Shown here one piece after another: positions 26,870 to 34,765 of a stretch of DNA of 64,000 bases. Position 1 is the stretch's first letter, and the number at the start of each line of letters is the position of its first letter. The stretch is taken from positions 62,001 through 126,000 of the forward strand of contig NZ_SGWI01000009.1 in the NCBI RefSeq assembly GCF_004519405.1, written 5' to 3'. This DNA is from Pseudomonas sp. BCA17 (GTDB lineage Bacteria > Pseudomonadota > Gammaproteobacteria > Pseudomonadales > Pseudomonadaceae). Made by a program: the position numbers and the translations under genes. The notes under the pieces were generated by a model. That model ran no database searches, was not told the origin of the DNA, and was given only the letters and a program-made list of their open reading frames with translations.

Positions 26870-28045
26870 ATGGCTTGGAATGAGCCGGGTGGCAACTCGA
26901 ATAATCAGGATCCTTGGGGTGGTAAGCGCCGCAATAATGGCGACCGCAAGGGGCCACCGGATCTCGACGAGGCCTTCCGAAAGCTGCAGGAAAGCCTGAA
27001 TGGGTTGTTCGGTGGTGGGAAAAAAAGTGGTGGTGACGACGGCGGTCGCACAAGCAAGGGTGGCGGCTACGGCCTGCTCGGCCTGGGGCTTGTCGTGCTG
27101 GCAGCCGTGTGGCTGTACAGCGCGGTCTACGTAGTGGACGAGCAGGAGCAAGCCGTGGTGCTGCGCTTCGGCAAGTACTACGAGACCGTTGGGCCGGGCC
27201 TGAACATCTACTTCCCGCCAATCGACAAGAAGTACATGGAGAACGTCACGCGTGAGCGTGCCTACACCAAGCAGGGCCAGATGCTGACCGAAGACGAGAA
27301 CATCGTCGAAGTGCCGCTGACCGTGCAGTACAAGATCAGCAACCTGCAGGACTTCGTGCTGAACGTCGATCAGCCGGAAATCAGCCTGCAGCACGCGACC
27401 GAAAGTGCCCTGCGCCATGTAGTGGGCTCCACTGCGATGGACCAGGTGCTGACCGAAGGTCGTGAGTTGATGGCCAGCGAAATCAAGGAGCGCCTGCAGC
27501 GGTTCCTCGATACCTATCGCACCGGTATCACCGTCACCCAGGTGAACGTACAGAGCGCAGCGGCACCGCGTGAAGTGCAGGAAGCCTTTGACGACGTGAT
27601 CCGCGCCCGTGAAGACGAGCAGCGTTCGCGCAACCAGGCTGAAACCTATGCCAATGGCGTCGTGCCGGAAGCCCGTGGTCAGGCCCAGCGCATTCTCGAG
27701 GATGCCAACGGTTACCGTGACGAAGTGGTTTCTCGCGCCAAGGGTGAGGCGGATCGCTTTACCAAGCTGGTTGCCGAGTACCGCAAGGCTCCGGAAGTCA
27801 CGCGTGAGCGTCTGTACCTGGACACCATGCAGGAAGTCTTCAGCAATACCAGCAAGGTTCTCGTGACCGGCAACAAAGGTGGGCAGAGCAATCTGCTGTA
27901 CCTGCCGCTGGACAAGATGATCGAAGGTGGTCGTAGCGGCACCGGCGCGCCGTCTACCGGTTCGACATCGGCTGCCAACGAAGCGAGCGCCCGTTCGGCC
28001 GCTGACTTGCTGCAACAGCAAACACGTACCAGGGAGAGTCGTTGA
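26870..28045 (+). CDS. hflK: FtsH modulator HflK
   Basis: HflK forms with HflC the SPFH-domain cage around the FtsH protease in the inner membrane. The 391 residues have a Gly/Asn-rich cytoplasmic N-terminus (MAWNEPGGNSNNQDPWGG), one membrane helix (about residues 68-90, LLGLGLVVLAAVWLYSAVY), the SPFH/prohibitin domain starting VVDEQEQAVVLRFGKY, and a coiled-coil C-terminal region. ATG at 26870 follows GGAGAG. The stop overlaps the hflC start (ATGA). Confidence 0.95.
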   Translation: MAWNEPGGNSNNQDPWGGKRRNNGDRKGPPDLDEAFRKLQESLNGLFGGGKKSGGDDGGRTSKGGGYGLLGLGLVVLAAVWLYSAVYVVDEQEQAVVLRFGKYYETVGPGLNIYFPPIDKKYMENVTRERAYTKQGQMLTEDENIVEVPLTVQYKISNLQDFVLNVDQPEISLQHATESALRHVVGSTAMDQVLTEGRELMASEIKERLQRFLDTYRTGITVTQVNVQSAAAPREVQEAFDDVIRAREDEQRSRNQAETYANGVVPEARGQAQRILEDANGYRDEVVSRAKGEADRFTKLVAEYRKAPEVTRERLYLDTMQEVFSNTSKVLVTGNKGGQSNLLYLPLDKMIEGGRSGTGAPSTGSTSAANEASARSAADLLQQQTRTRESR

Positions 28046-28911
28046 TGAGCAATAAATCGCTGACCGCCCTGATTGTGGGCGTCGTCGTGGTCATCGCTGC
28101 CTGGAACTGCTTCTACATCGTGTCTCAGACCGAGCGTGCGGTGTTGCTGCAATTCGGTCGTGTGGTGCAGGCGGATGTCCAGCCGGGCCTGCATGTGAAG
28201 GTCCCCTACGTCAACCAGGTGCGCAAGTTCGACGGCCGCCTGATGACCCTGGATGCACCGACACAGCGCTTCCTGACCCTGGAAAAGAAAGCCGTGATGG
28301 TTGACGCCTACGCCAAGTGGCGCGTCAAGGATGCCGAGCGTTTCTACACTGCGACCTCCGGCCTCAAGCAGATTGCCGATGAGCGTTTGTCGCGCCGTCT
28401 GGAATCGGGCCTGCGTGACCAGTTTGGTAAGCGCACCCTGCACGAGGTGGTATCCGGTGAGCGTGATGCGCTGATGGCTGACATCACGCGTTCGCTGAAT
28501 GCGATGGCGGAAAAAGAGCTGGGCATTGAAGTGATCGATGTCCGGGTCAAGGCCATCGACCTGCCGAAGGAAGTGAACCGCAGCGTGTTCGAGCGCATGA
28601 GCACCGAGCGTGAGCGTGAAGCCCGTGAGCACCGCGCCAAGGGTAACGAGTTGGCCGAAGGTATCCGTGCGGATGCGGACCGTCAGCGCCGTGTACTGCT
28701 GGCGGAAGCCTATCGTGAGTCTGAAGAGGCGCGCGGTGATGGCGACGCTCAAGCGGCGGCGATCTACGCCAAGGCTTATGGTCAAGACCAGGAGTTCTAC
28801 GCGTTCTACCGTAGCCTGCGTGCCTACCGTGAAAGCTTCGCGAACAAAACCGACGTCATGGTGCTGGACCCAAGTAGCGATTTCTTCCGCTACCTGGAAA
28901 AAGCCAAGTAA
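28045..28911 (+). CDS. hflC: FtsH modulator HflC
   Basis: HflC is the second subunit of the HflKC complex. The 288 residues start with a membrane helix (ALIVGVVVVIAAWNCFYIV) followed by the SPFH domain (QTERAVLLQFGRVVQ), a helical region (EREREAREHRAKGNELAEGI) and a C-terminal cap. It is translationally coupled to hflK by an ATGA overlap and ends the hfq-hflXKC run. Confidence 0.95.
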   Translation: MSNKSLTALIVGVVVVIAAWNCFYIVSQTERAVLLQFGRVVQADVQPGLHVKVPYVNQVRKFDGRLMTLDAPTQRFLTLEKKAVMVDAYAKWRVKDAERFYTATSGLKQIADERLSRRLESGLRDQFGKRTLHEVVSGERDALMADITRSLNAMAEKELGIEVIDVRVKAIDLPKEVNRSVFERMSTEREREAREHRAKGNELAEGIRADADRQRRVLLAEAYRESEEARGDGDAQAAAIYAKAYGQDQEFYAFYRSLRAYRESFANKTDVMVLDPSSDFFRYLEKAK

Positions 28912-28997
28912 AAGCCTGTGACTTTAAGGCGCACTCCGTCGGGCGGCTAAAACGCCTGGCGGGGTGATCCTTTCACAAAACGGGTGTATGATGCGGC

Positions 28998-29021
28998 AGC
29001 CGGGAAATTCCCGGCTTTTTT
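28998..29021 (+). terminator. rho-independent terminator after hflC
   Basis: AGCCGGGAA and TTCCCGGCT pair directly, followed by a T-run, in the 290-bp gap between hflC and hisZ. Apart from this hairpin I see no gene in that gap. Confidence 0.85.
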
Positions 29022-29201
29022 GCGTCTGCGTGTTTGATTCGGCAGGCGTGACAGGTTTTTCGAGGAAAGTGCCCGACGAGGCCGCTAGCAGGCCGATCGT
29101 CACGTCGCTCTTGCGCGTGGTTTATGCAGACGGCGGGTATTTTCTGCTTCACTCAAGGCTCGGCCGAGGGCTGGCCGCCCGGATCATAGGGGAATGGCGT
29201 A

Positions 29202-30389
29202 ATGGCAACGGTAGACCGCTGGCTGCTGCCAGATGGCATCGAAGAAGTACTGCCACCGGAAGCTGCGCGCATTGAAGTAGCGCGTCGCCAGGTGTTGGAT
29301 CTGTTCCAGAGCTGGGGTTACGAGTTTGTCGTCACCCCCCATATCGAGTACCTGGAATCCCTGCTGACCGGCGCGGGCCAGGATCTGGATTTGCGCACCT
29401 TCAAGGTCATCGATCCACAATCAGGCCGGCAGATGGGCTTCCGTGCGGACATCACGCCGCAAGTGGCGCGTATCGATGCGCACACCCTGCGTCGCGAAGG
29501 TCCGAGCCGTCTGTGTTACGCCGGCAGTGTGCTGCATGCGCAGCCTCGTGCCTTGTCGTCTTCCCGTAGCCCGATCCAGTTGGGTGCCGAGTTGTACGGC
29601 GATGCCAGCCCGAGCAGCGACGTCGAAGTAATCAGCTTGATGCTGGCGATGCTGCAACTGGCGGATGTGCCGGATGTGCACATGGACCTGGGTCATGTCG
29701 GTATCTACCGCGGCCTGGCCCGTGCGGCCGGTTTGTCCGGTGAAGTGGAGCAACAGTTGTTCGATGCCCTGCAACGCAAGGCCATCGATGAGGTCGTCGC
29801 CCTGACTGCCGGCGTGCCTGCCGATCTGGCCGACATGCTGCGTGCGCTGGTGAACCTGTGCGGTGGTCGTGAAGTGCTGGTGGCTGCGCGTGAGCGCCTG
29901 GCCAATGCGCCGGCGCCGGTACTCGCGGCACTGAATGACGTACTGGCGATTGCCGAGCAGCTGTCGGCGCGTTTCCCGGAACTGCCGCTGTACTTTGATT
30001 TGGGCGAGTTGCGCGGCTACCACTACCACACCGGTGTGGTGTTCGCCGTATTTGTACCGGGTGTTGGCCAGGCCATCGCCCAGGGTGGCCGTTACGATGA
30101 TATTGGCGCCGACTTCGGTCGAGCGCGTCCGGCCACTGGCTTTTCCACCGATTTGAAAACCCTGGTGACCCTGGGGCGTGCTGAGGTCGAGCTGCCGTCT
30201 GGTGGCATCTGGATGCCTGACAGTACGGACGCAGCACTCTGGCAGCAGGTTTGCCAGTTGCGCAGCGAGGGTCAGCGTGTCGTCCAGGCATTGCCTGGAC
30301 AGCCATTGGCCGCCGCCCGTGAAGCGGACTGTGACCGGCAATTGATTCTGCAGAACGGGCTTTGGCAAGTATCGCCACTGGCTTCTTGA
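29202..30389 (+). CDS. hisZ: ATP phosphoribosyltransferase regulatory subunit HisZ
   Basis: HisZ is a catalytically inactive histidyl-tRNA-synthetase paralogue that activates short-form HisG in the first step of histidine biosynthesis. The 395 residues keep the class II fold: WLLPDGIEEVLPPEA, ADITPQVARID, and a motif-3-like AQGGRYDDI. The length is shorter than true HisS and lacks the anticodon-binding domain. It lies directly before purA, the order conserved in pseudomonads. Confidence 0.94.
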   Translation: MATVDRWLLPDGIEEVLPPEAARIEVARRQVLDLFQSWGYEFVVTPHIEYLESLLTGAGQDLDLRTFKVIDPQSGRQMGFRADITPQVARIDAHTLRREGPSRLCYAGSVLHAQPRALSSSRSPIQLGAELYGDASPSSDVEVISLMLAMLQLADVPDVHMDLGHVGIYRGLARAAGLSGEVEQQLFDALQRKAIDEVVALTAGVPADLADMLRALVNLCGGREVLVAARERLANAPAPVLAALNDVLAIAEQLSARFPELPLYFDLGELRGYHYHTGVVFAVFVPGVGQAIAQGGRYDDIGADFGRARPATGFSTDLKTLVTLGRAEVELPSGGIWMPDSTDAALWQQVCQLRSEGQRVVQALPGQPLAAAREADCDRQLILQNGLWQVSPLAS

Positions 30390-30443
30390 GTTTTCCTGCC
30401 GGCCATCGCCGGCACCAAGTTTGCGCGAATGAGGACAAGTGTT

Positions 30444-31733
30444 ATGGGTAAGAATGTCGTAGTCCTGGGCACCCAATGGGGTGATGAGGGCAAAGGCAAG
30501 ATCGTTGATCTGCTGACCGAACATGCTGCCGCCGTAGTGCGCTACCAAGGTGGTCACAACGCCGGCCACACGCTGGTTATCGACGGCGAAAAAACCGTCT
30601 TGCACCTGATCCCGTCTGGCGTGCTGCGCGAAGGCGTGCAGTGCCTGATTGGCAACGGCGTGGTAGTTGCACCTGACGCCTTGCTGCGTGAGATCACCAA
30701 GCTGGAAGAGAAAGGCGTACCGGTGCGCGAGCGCCTGCGTATCAGCCCTTCCTGCCCGCTGATCCTGTCCTTCCACGTTGCGCTGGACCAGGCTCGTGAA
30801 AAAGCCCGTGGCGAGCTGAAGATCGGTACCACCGGTCGTGGTATCGGCCCGGCCTACGAAGACAAGGTCGCGCGTCGCGGCCTGCGTGTGGGCGACCTGC
30901 TCAACATGCCGCGCTTTGAAGACAAGCTGCGTGAGCTGGTGGATTACCACAACTTCATGCTGGTGGGTTATTACAAAGAGCCGGCGATCGAGTTCGACAA
31001 AACCCTGGCTGAATGCAAGGAATACGCTGAGCTGCTCAAGCCGTTGATGCTGGACGTGACTGCTGAGCTGCACGACCTGCGCCGCGCCGGCAAAGACATC
31101 ATGTTCGAAGGCGCCCAGGGTTCGTTGCTGGACATCGACCACGGTACCTATCCTTATGTGACCAGCTCCAACACCACCGCAGGTGGCGTTGCGACAGGTT
31201 CGGGCGTGGGTCCAATGTTCCTGGACTACATCCTGGGCATTACCAAGGCCTACACCACGCGTGTCGGTTCTGGCCCGTTCCCGACTGAGCTGTTCGACGA
31301 AGTCGGTGCGCACCTGGCCAAACAAGGTCACGAATTCGGTGCGACCACCGGGCGTGCTCGTCGTTGCGGCTGGTTCGATGCCGTTATCCTGCGTCGCGCT
31401 ATCGACGTGAACAGCATCTCGGGCATCTGCCTGACCAAGCTGGACGTACTCGATGGTCTGGAAACCATCAATATCTGCGTTGGCTACAAAGATGCGCAGG
31501 GCAAGGATGTTGCTCCGACTGACGCCGACAGCTATGTGGGCCTGCTGCCAGTGTACGAAGAAGTACCGGGCTGGACCGAATCGACCGTGGGTGCCAAAAC
31601 CCTGGAAGAGCTGCCCGCCAACGCCCGTGCTTATATCAAGCGTGTGGAAGAGCTGATTGGCGCACCGATCGACATTATTTCGACGGGCCCGGACCGCAAC
31701 GAGACAATCGTTCTGCGTCACCCGTTCGCTTAA
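30444..31733 (+). CDS. purA: adenylosuccinate synthetase PurA
   Basis: PurA makes adenylosuccinate from IMP, aspartate and GTP, the first committed step to AMP. The 429 residues start MGKNVVVLGTQWGDEGKGK, which contains the glycine-rich P-loop and the catalytic Asp. Further conserved parts are GHNAGHT, GTTGRGIGPAYEDK and TTGRARRCGW. GAGGACAAG lies 6 bp upstream of the ATG; an upstream in-frame start at 30429 would overlap this ribosome binding site. A terminator follows. Confidence 0.97.
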   Translation: MGKNVVVLGTQWGDEGKGKIVDLLTEHAAAVVRYQGGHNAGHTLVIDGEKTVLHLIPSGVLREGVQCLIGNGVVVAPDALLREITKLEEKGVPVRERLRISPSCPLILSFHVALDQAREKARGELKIGTTGRGIGPAYEDKVARRGLRVGDLLNMPRFEDKLRELVDYHNFMLVGYYKEPAIEFDKTLAECKEYAELLKPLMLDVTAELHDLRRAGKDIMFEGAQGSLLDIDHGTYPYVTSSNTTAGGVATGSGVGPMFLDYILGITKAYTTRVGSGPFPTELFDEVGAHLAKQGHEFGATTGRARRCGWFDAVILRRAIDVNSISGICLTKLDVLDGLETINICVGYKDAQGKDVAPTDADSYVGLLPVYEEVPGWTESTVGAKTLEELPANARAYIKRVEELIGAPIDIISTGPDRNETIVLRHPFA

Positions 31734-31753
31734 TAAGCTGTTGATGTAAAAAG

Positions 31754-31787
31754 CAAAGGGCTCCTTCGGGAGCCCTTTGTCGTTTTT
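31754..31787 (+). terminator. rho-independent terminator after purA
   Basis: CAAAGGGCTCC and GGAGCCCTTTG form a perfect 11-bp stem with a 4-nt loop, followed by TCGTTTTT. Confidence 0.92.
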
Positions 31788-31797
31788 GCCTGGCAAA

Positions 31798-31813
31798 CGG
31801 CACGGGCCTTGCT
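31798..31813 (+). promoter_or_regulatory. sigma-54-like promoter before the chemoreceptor gene
   Basis: CGGCAC-N5-TTGC matches the sigma-54 consensus TGGCAC-N5-TTGC at 9 of 10 positions, with the invariant GG and GC 10 bp apart. It lies 58 bp upstream of the chemoreceptor start on the same strand. A 9/10 match can occur by chance in GC-rich DNA. Confidence 0.5.
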
Positions 31814-31871
31814 TCGGTTCTTTCCTTCGCGGTGCTATCGGATTAATGGCACCCAGGTGGAGGGATTCCCG

Positions 31872-33806
31872 ATGTCTGCCGTTCTGTCATTGTTACAAAG
31901 CCGTCTGTTGCGGCCGGTGTTCGTTACCCTTGGTATCGCTCTTTTGGTGCAGGTGTTGGTGGCTGTCGCTCTGACGCGGAGCACCGTCACTGCGCTTGAG
32001 GCTGATTTGGGCAATCGGCTGGGGGGAGACAGTCAGAAATTGTCGGGTGAGCTGGCGCAAGCCGGTAAAGAGGTCACGTCGAGCCTGGACAGCCTGTCTT
32101 CGAGTACGCGCCAGCGTCTCACTACCGGTTTATCTTCGCGCTTGCAGGAAGAGCAGAAGCAGCTGCGCGCGGCTTTGGAAAAAGACTTGAAGGACTCTGC
32201 CAACGACATGGCGCAACTGCTCGCGTCGGTGGCGCCTCGCGCCATGTGGGACAGTGACGTGCCGACCCTGTCGGAGTTCGCCCGACGTGCCCAGCGTAAT
32301 CCCAATGTGCTGTTCGTGGTGTATGACGATGCGGCGGGGGAGCACTTGACGCGCTACCTGAATCGGGAAAACCCGATCAACCAGGCCCTGCTGGAAAAGG
32401 GTCAGGGTGACCGTGCCCTGGACAAGGTCTTGAATGCTGCCAAGAACGATCCGTCGGTGTACTACGTCGAGGCGTCCATCAGCCCTAACGGTGTGGAAAT
32501 CGGCAAGGTCATCATGGGAGTTTCGACTGCATCGGTAGAGACTGACCTGGCTGCTCTGGATAAACGCTTTGCTTTGCTCATTGCCAGCAGTGATCAACTG
32601 GTGGGTGACAGCCTCAAGGGGGCAGCTGCCGACAGTGCGAGCGCAATGGGCGCACGCCTGCAGTCGGCTCAGGTCACCGCCACTCAGATGGCTGCCAATA
32701 CCGCCAGTGCTGTACAGGAGGCTGCTGGCACTCTGCGCTGGCGCATCGGTATGGGGCTCGCCATTGTCGGTTTCGGCGTACTGCTGTTGGTCGCTATCGT
32801 GTTGGGGCGTCGTGTGGTCAACCGCCTGAAGCTGCTGATTGCCGCCATGGATGATCTGGCGGCGGGTGAGGGCGACCTGACCAAGCGTGTGCAAATCAAC
32901 AGCCAGGACGAAATCGGCGCCATGGCCTCGGCGGTCAATCGTTTTGTGGATAAGTTGCAACCGATCGTACGCGAGGCGGGCGATGTGGCTCAGCGAACCG
33001 GCGTAGAGATCGGAGCCATGACCCTTCGCAATGCCGGTGCTGATGCGGCGGCTGGTTTGCAGCGTGATGAAGTGGCCGAGAGCTTGCGCGCGCTGTCGCA
33101 GATGGCGGATGAGGCCCAGGCTGAAAGCCATGCAATGCAGGCGGCGTTACAGCAGGTGGTGGATATCCGTCAGGCCACGGATGAGAACTCGCGGACTTCG
33201 GCGCAAGTCGGCAGCTTGATCGAAGCCTTGGCCGGGCAAGTGCAGGCCGGCTCCCAGGTGATCGAGCGGTTGGCGCAGCAAAGCGAGCAGATCGAAGTGG
33301 TGCTGACGGTCATCCACGGGATCGCCGAGCAAACCAATTTGTTGGCCCTCAACGCTGCAATCGAAGCGGCGCGTGCCGGTGAGACCGGGCGCGGCTTTGC
33401 GGTCGTGGCGGATGAGGTGCGGGCCCTGGCCAGCAAAACCCAAAGCTCAACCGGTGACATCCAGGCCCATATCGTGGCGTTGCAGCAGGGCGCGCGTGAG
33501 GCGGTGGAAACCATCGGCAAAGCCGGGCGCCAGGCCAGCGAAGGGCTGCTGGTGTTGCGCGACAGCGTGCGCTTGCAGCAGACCGTGCAGGCGTCGGTTG
33601 AACAGGTGCATGCGGCGATCGGTTTGGCGACGCGCGCAGCCGAGCATCAGGCCCAAGGCGCCCATGCGGTACGTGGTCGTGTCGAGGTGATCCATGCACA
33701 GGCGGAGCGTGCTGCGCAGGCAGTGGTAGAGACCACCGCCAGCGGCAAGGTGCTGGACGGGTTGGCGGCGCAGTTGAAGGCGAGCCTGGGGCAGTTCCGG
33801 GCCTAG
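31872..33806 (+). CDS. methyl-accepting chemotaxis protein
   Basis: This 644-residue membrane chemoreceptor has an N-terminal helix (about residues 17-37, TLGIALLVQVLVAVALT), a periplasmic ligand-binding region to about residue 290 rich in helices with a Cache/PAS-like middle (NVLFVVYDDAAG), and a second helix (GLAIVGFGVLLLVAIVLG). Then come a HAMP domain and a methyl-accepting coiled coil whose hairpin tip reads QTNLLALNAAIEAARAGE followed by RGFAVVADEVRALA. The C-terminus lacks a CheR-tethering pentapeptide. The ligand cannot be deduced. ATG at 31872 has a GGAGGG ribosome binding site. It stands alone, away from other che genes. Confidence 0.92.
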   Translation: MSAVLSLLQSRLLRPVFVTLGIALLVQVLVAVALTRSTVTALEADLGNRLGGDSQKLSGELAQAGKEVTSSLDSLSSSTRQRLTTGLSSRLQEEQKQLRAALEKDLKDSANDMAQLLASVAPRAMWDSDVPTLSEFARRAQRNPNVLFVVYDDAAGEHLTRYLNRENPINQALLEKGQGDRALDKVLNAAKNDPSVYYVEASISPNGVEIGKVIMGVSTASVETDLAALDKRFALLIASSDQLVGDSLKGAAADSASAMGARLQSAQVTATQMAANTASAVQEAAGTLRWRIGMGLAIVGFGVLLLVAIVLGRRVVNRLKLLIAAMDDLAAGEGDLTKRVQINSQDEIGAMASAVNRFVDKLQPIVREAGDVAQRTGVEIGAMTLRNAGADAAAGLQRDEVAESLRALSQMADEAQAESHAMQAALQQVVDIRQATDENSRTSAQVGSLIEALAGQVQAGSQVIERLAQQSEQIEVVLTVIHGIAEQTNLLALNAAIEAARAGETGRGFAVVADEVRALASKTQSSTGDIQAHIVALQQGAREAVETIGKAGRQASEGLLVLRDSVRLQQTVQASVEQVHAAIGLATRAAEHQAQGAHAVRGRVEVIHAQAERAAQAVVETTASGKVLDGLAAQLKASLGQFRA

Positions 33807-33905
33807 GGGTTTGTCAGCAGGGATGCTGGCAGTCCCGACGTGGCGTCAACAGGAGCGCGTAGTGCACTGTTGACGCGAATGTCAGTGCAAGCGTCACCCC
33901 CGGGC

Positions 33906-34086
33906 TAATGCCAGTCAGTTAAGAGTGAAGGCTGTATTTGTGGCGAGGGAGCTTGCTCCCGTTGGGCCGCGAAGCGGCCCCGCTCTTTGTTTACAAAGCA
34001 TGGGACTGCTGCGCAGTCCAACGGGAGCAAGCTCCCTCGCCACAGGTTACTTTTTAGCCTTTCTCTTTCTTAACTGACTGGCATTA
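33906..34086. repeat. 181-bp MITE-like element with nested palindromes
   Basis: The outer ends are perfect 18-bp inverted repeats, TAATGCCAGTCAGTTAAG at 33906-33923 and its inverse at 34069-34086, each bounded by TA. Inside lies a second perfect inverted repeat of 27 bp (33939-33965 and 34018-34044) made of REP-type GGCGAGGGAGC / GCTCCCTCGCC sequence. Two further small palindromes are GGGCCGC...GCGGCCC (33964-33980) and GGACTGC...GCAGTCC (34003-34019). No open reading frame is present. The structure suggests a non-autonomous mobile element combined with, or built from, a REP doublet. Confidence 0.75.
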
Positions 34087-34154
34087 CACCCTTAGGCTTG
34101 TCTTCAAGAAGTGCGGGGGAGGGAGTTGCAGGGAAGGTTTTCGAACGTCAGAAA

Positions 34155-34179
34155 CGAAAAAACCCGCTTTCGCGGGTTT
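34155..34179 (-). terminator. terminator of the distal tRNA-Leu gene
   Basis: On the minus strand AAACCCGC-GAAA-GCGGGTTT is followed by a T-run. It lies 10 bp beyond the tRNA 3' end. Confidence 0.88.
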
Positions 34180-34189
34180 GATCTGAATT

Positions 34190-34276
34190 TGGTGCCCAGG
34201 AGAAGACTCGAACTTCCACGACCGTAAGGTCACCAGCACCTGAAGCTGGCGTGTCTACCAATTTCACCACCTGGGC
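34190..34276 (-). tRNA. tRNA-Leu (anticodon CAG)
   Basis: This 87-nt class II tRNA has acceptor arm GCCCAGG paired with CCTGGGC, an encoded ACCA end, and anticodon stem CCAGC/GCTGG around loop TTCAGGT, giving anticodon CAG for CUG codons. The long variable arm is GACC-loop-GGTC. It is the downstream copy of a tandem pair. Confidence 0.96.
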
Positions 34277-34310
34277 ATTATCAGCAACGCTTGCGCTGTT
34301 GATGGAGCGA

Positions 34311-34339
34311 ACTATACGGAGGGCTTTTTGATCTGTAAA
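34311..34339 (-). promoter_or_regulatory. sigma-70 promoter of tRNA-Leu copy 1
   Basis: On the minus strand TTTACA (34334-34339) is followed after exactly 17 bp by TATAGT (34311-34316), about 35 bp before the tRNA 5' end. Confidence 0.82.
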
Positions 34340-34395
34340 CCCCTGATAACAAAAATATAAATCAATATTTTCGTTGAAAATCAAAGGCCTGAAAC

Positions 34396-34421
34396 ACAAA
34401 AACCCGCTTTCGCGGGTTTTT
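34396..34421 (-). terminator. terminator between the tandem tRNA-Leu genes
   Basis: AAAAACCCGC-GAAA-GCGGGTTTTT on the minus strand, 34 bp past the upstream tRNA copy. It separates the two genes into independent transcription units. Confidence 0.88.
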
Positions 34422-34454
34422 GGGAGACTCGAGGTTGAACCTTGAGTTTGAAAT

Positions 34455-34541
34455 TGGTGCCCAGGAGAAGACTCGAACTTCCACGACCTTGCGATCACCA
34501 GCACCTGAAGCTGGCGTGTCTACCAATTTCACCACCTGGGC
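34455..34541 (-). tRNA. tRNA-Leu (anticodon CAG), second copy
   Basis: This 87-nt tRNA is identical to the copy at 34190-34276 except in the variable arm, which reads GATC-GCAA-GGTC instead of GACC-TTAC-GGTC. Acceptor arm GCCCAGG/CCTGGGC, encoded CCA and anticodon CAG are unchanged. Confidence 0.96.
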
Positions 34542-34575
34542 AGCATCAACAACGTTGCCGTCGTCGATGGCGCGC

Positions 34576-34604
34576 ACTATACGGAGCGATTTTTGAGCTG
34601 TAAA
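34576..34604 (-). promoter_or_regulatory. sigma-70 promoter of tRNA-Leu copy 2
   Basis: TTTACA (34599-34604) and TATAGT (34576-34581) on the minus strand, 17 bp apart, followed by a GC-rich discriminator GCGCGCC, as expected for a stringently controlled stable-RNA promoter. The arrangement repeats that of copy 1 exactly. Confidence 0.85.
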
Positions 34605-34765
34605 CCCCTACTATGAAAAAAACTGGGAAATTTCGTCAATGGTGGTGCAAGGTCCGTGTCAGGAGGCTGCAAAAGACTTTTAAACACTTGTTGGCGCCTG
34701 AAATTTCCCGTTTCAATACGCGTATGCCAAACTAACCCGCATATAGACAAGGTGAAAACTCTCTA

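Noticed and set aside
28964..29275. 103-codon ORF between hflC and hisZ
   Set aside because: It runs over a terminator, overlaps the hisZ start in another frame and has no ribosome binding site or homology.
29421..31796. 791-codon open frame on the minus strand opposite hisZ and purA
   Set aside because: It is an antisense shadow of two well-identified genes: it follows their codon structure, has no recognisable domain and crosses the intergenic region without a start or ribosome binding site.
33807..34765. Protein genes in the region between the chemoreceptor and rnr
   Set aside because: The only long frames overlap the tRNA genes and terminators; the region is explained by the MITE-like element, two tRNA genes, their promoters and terminators.
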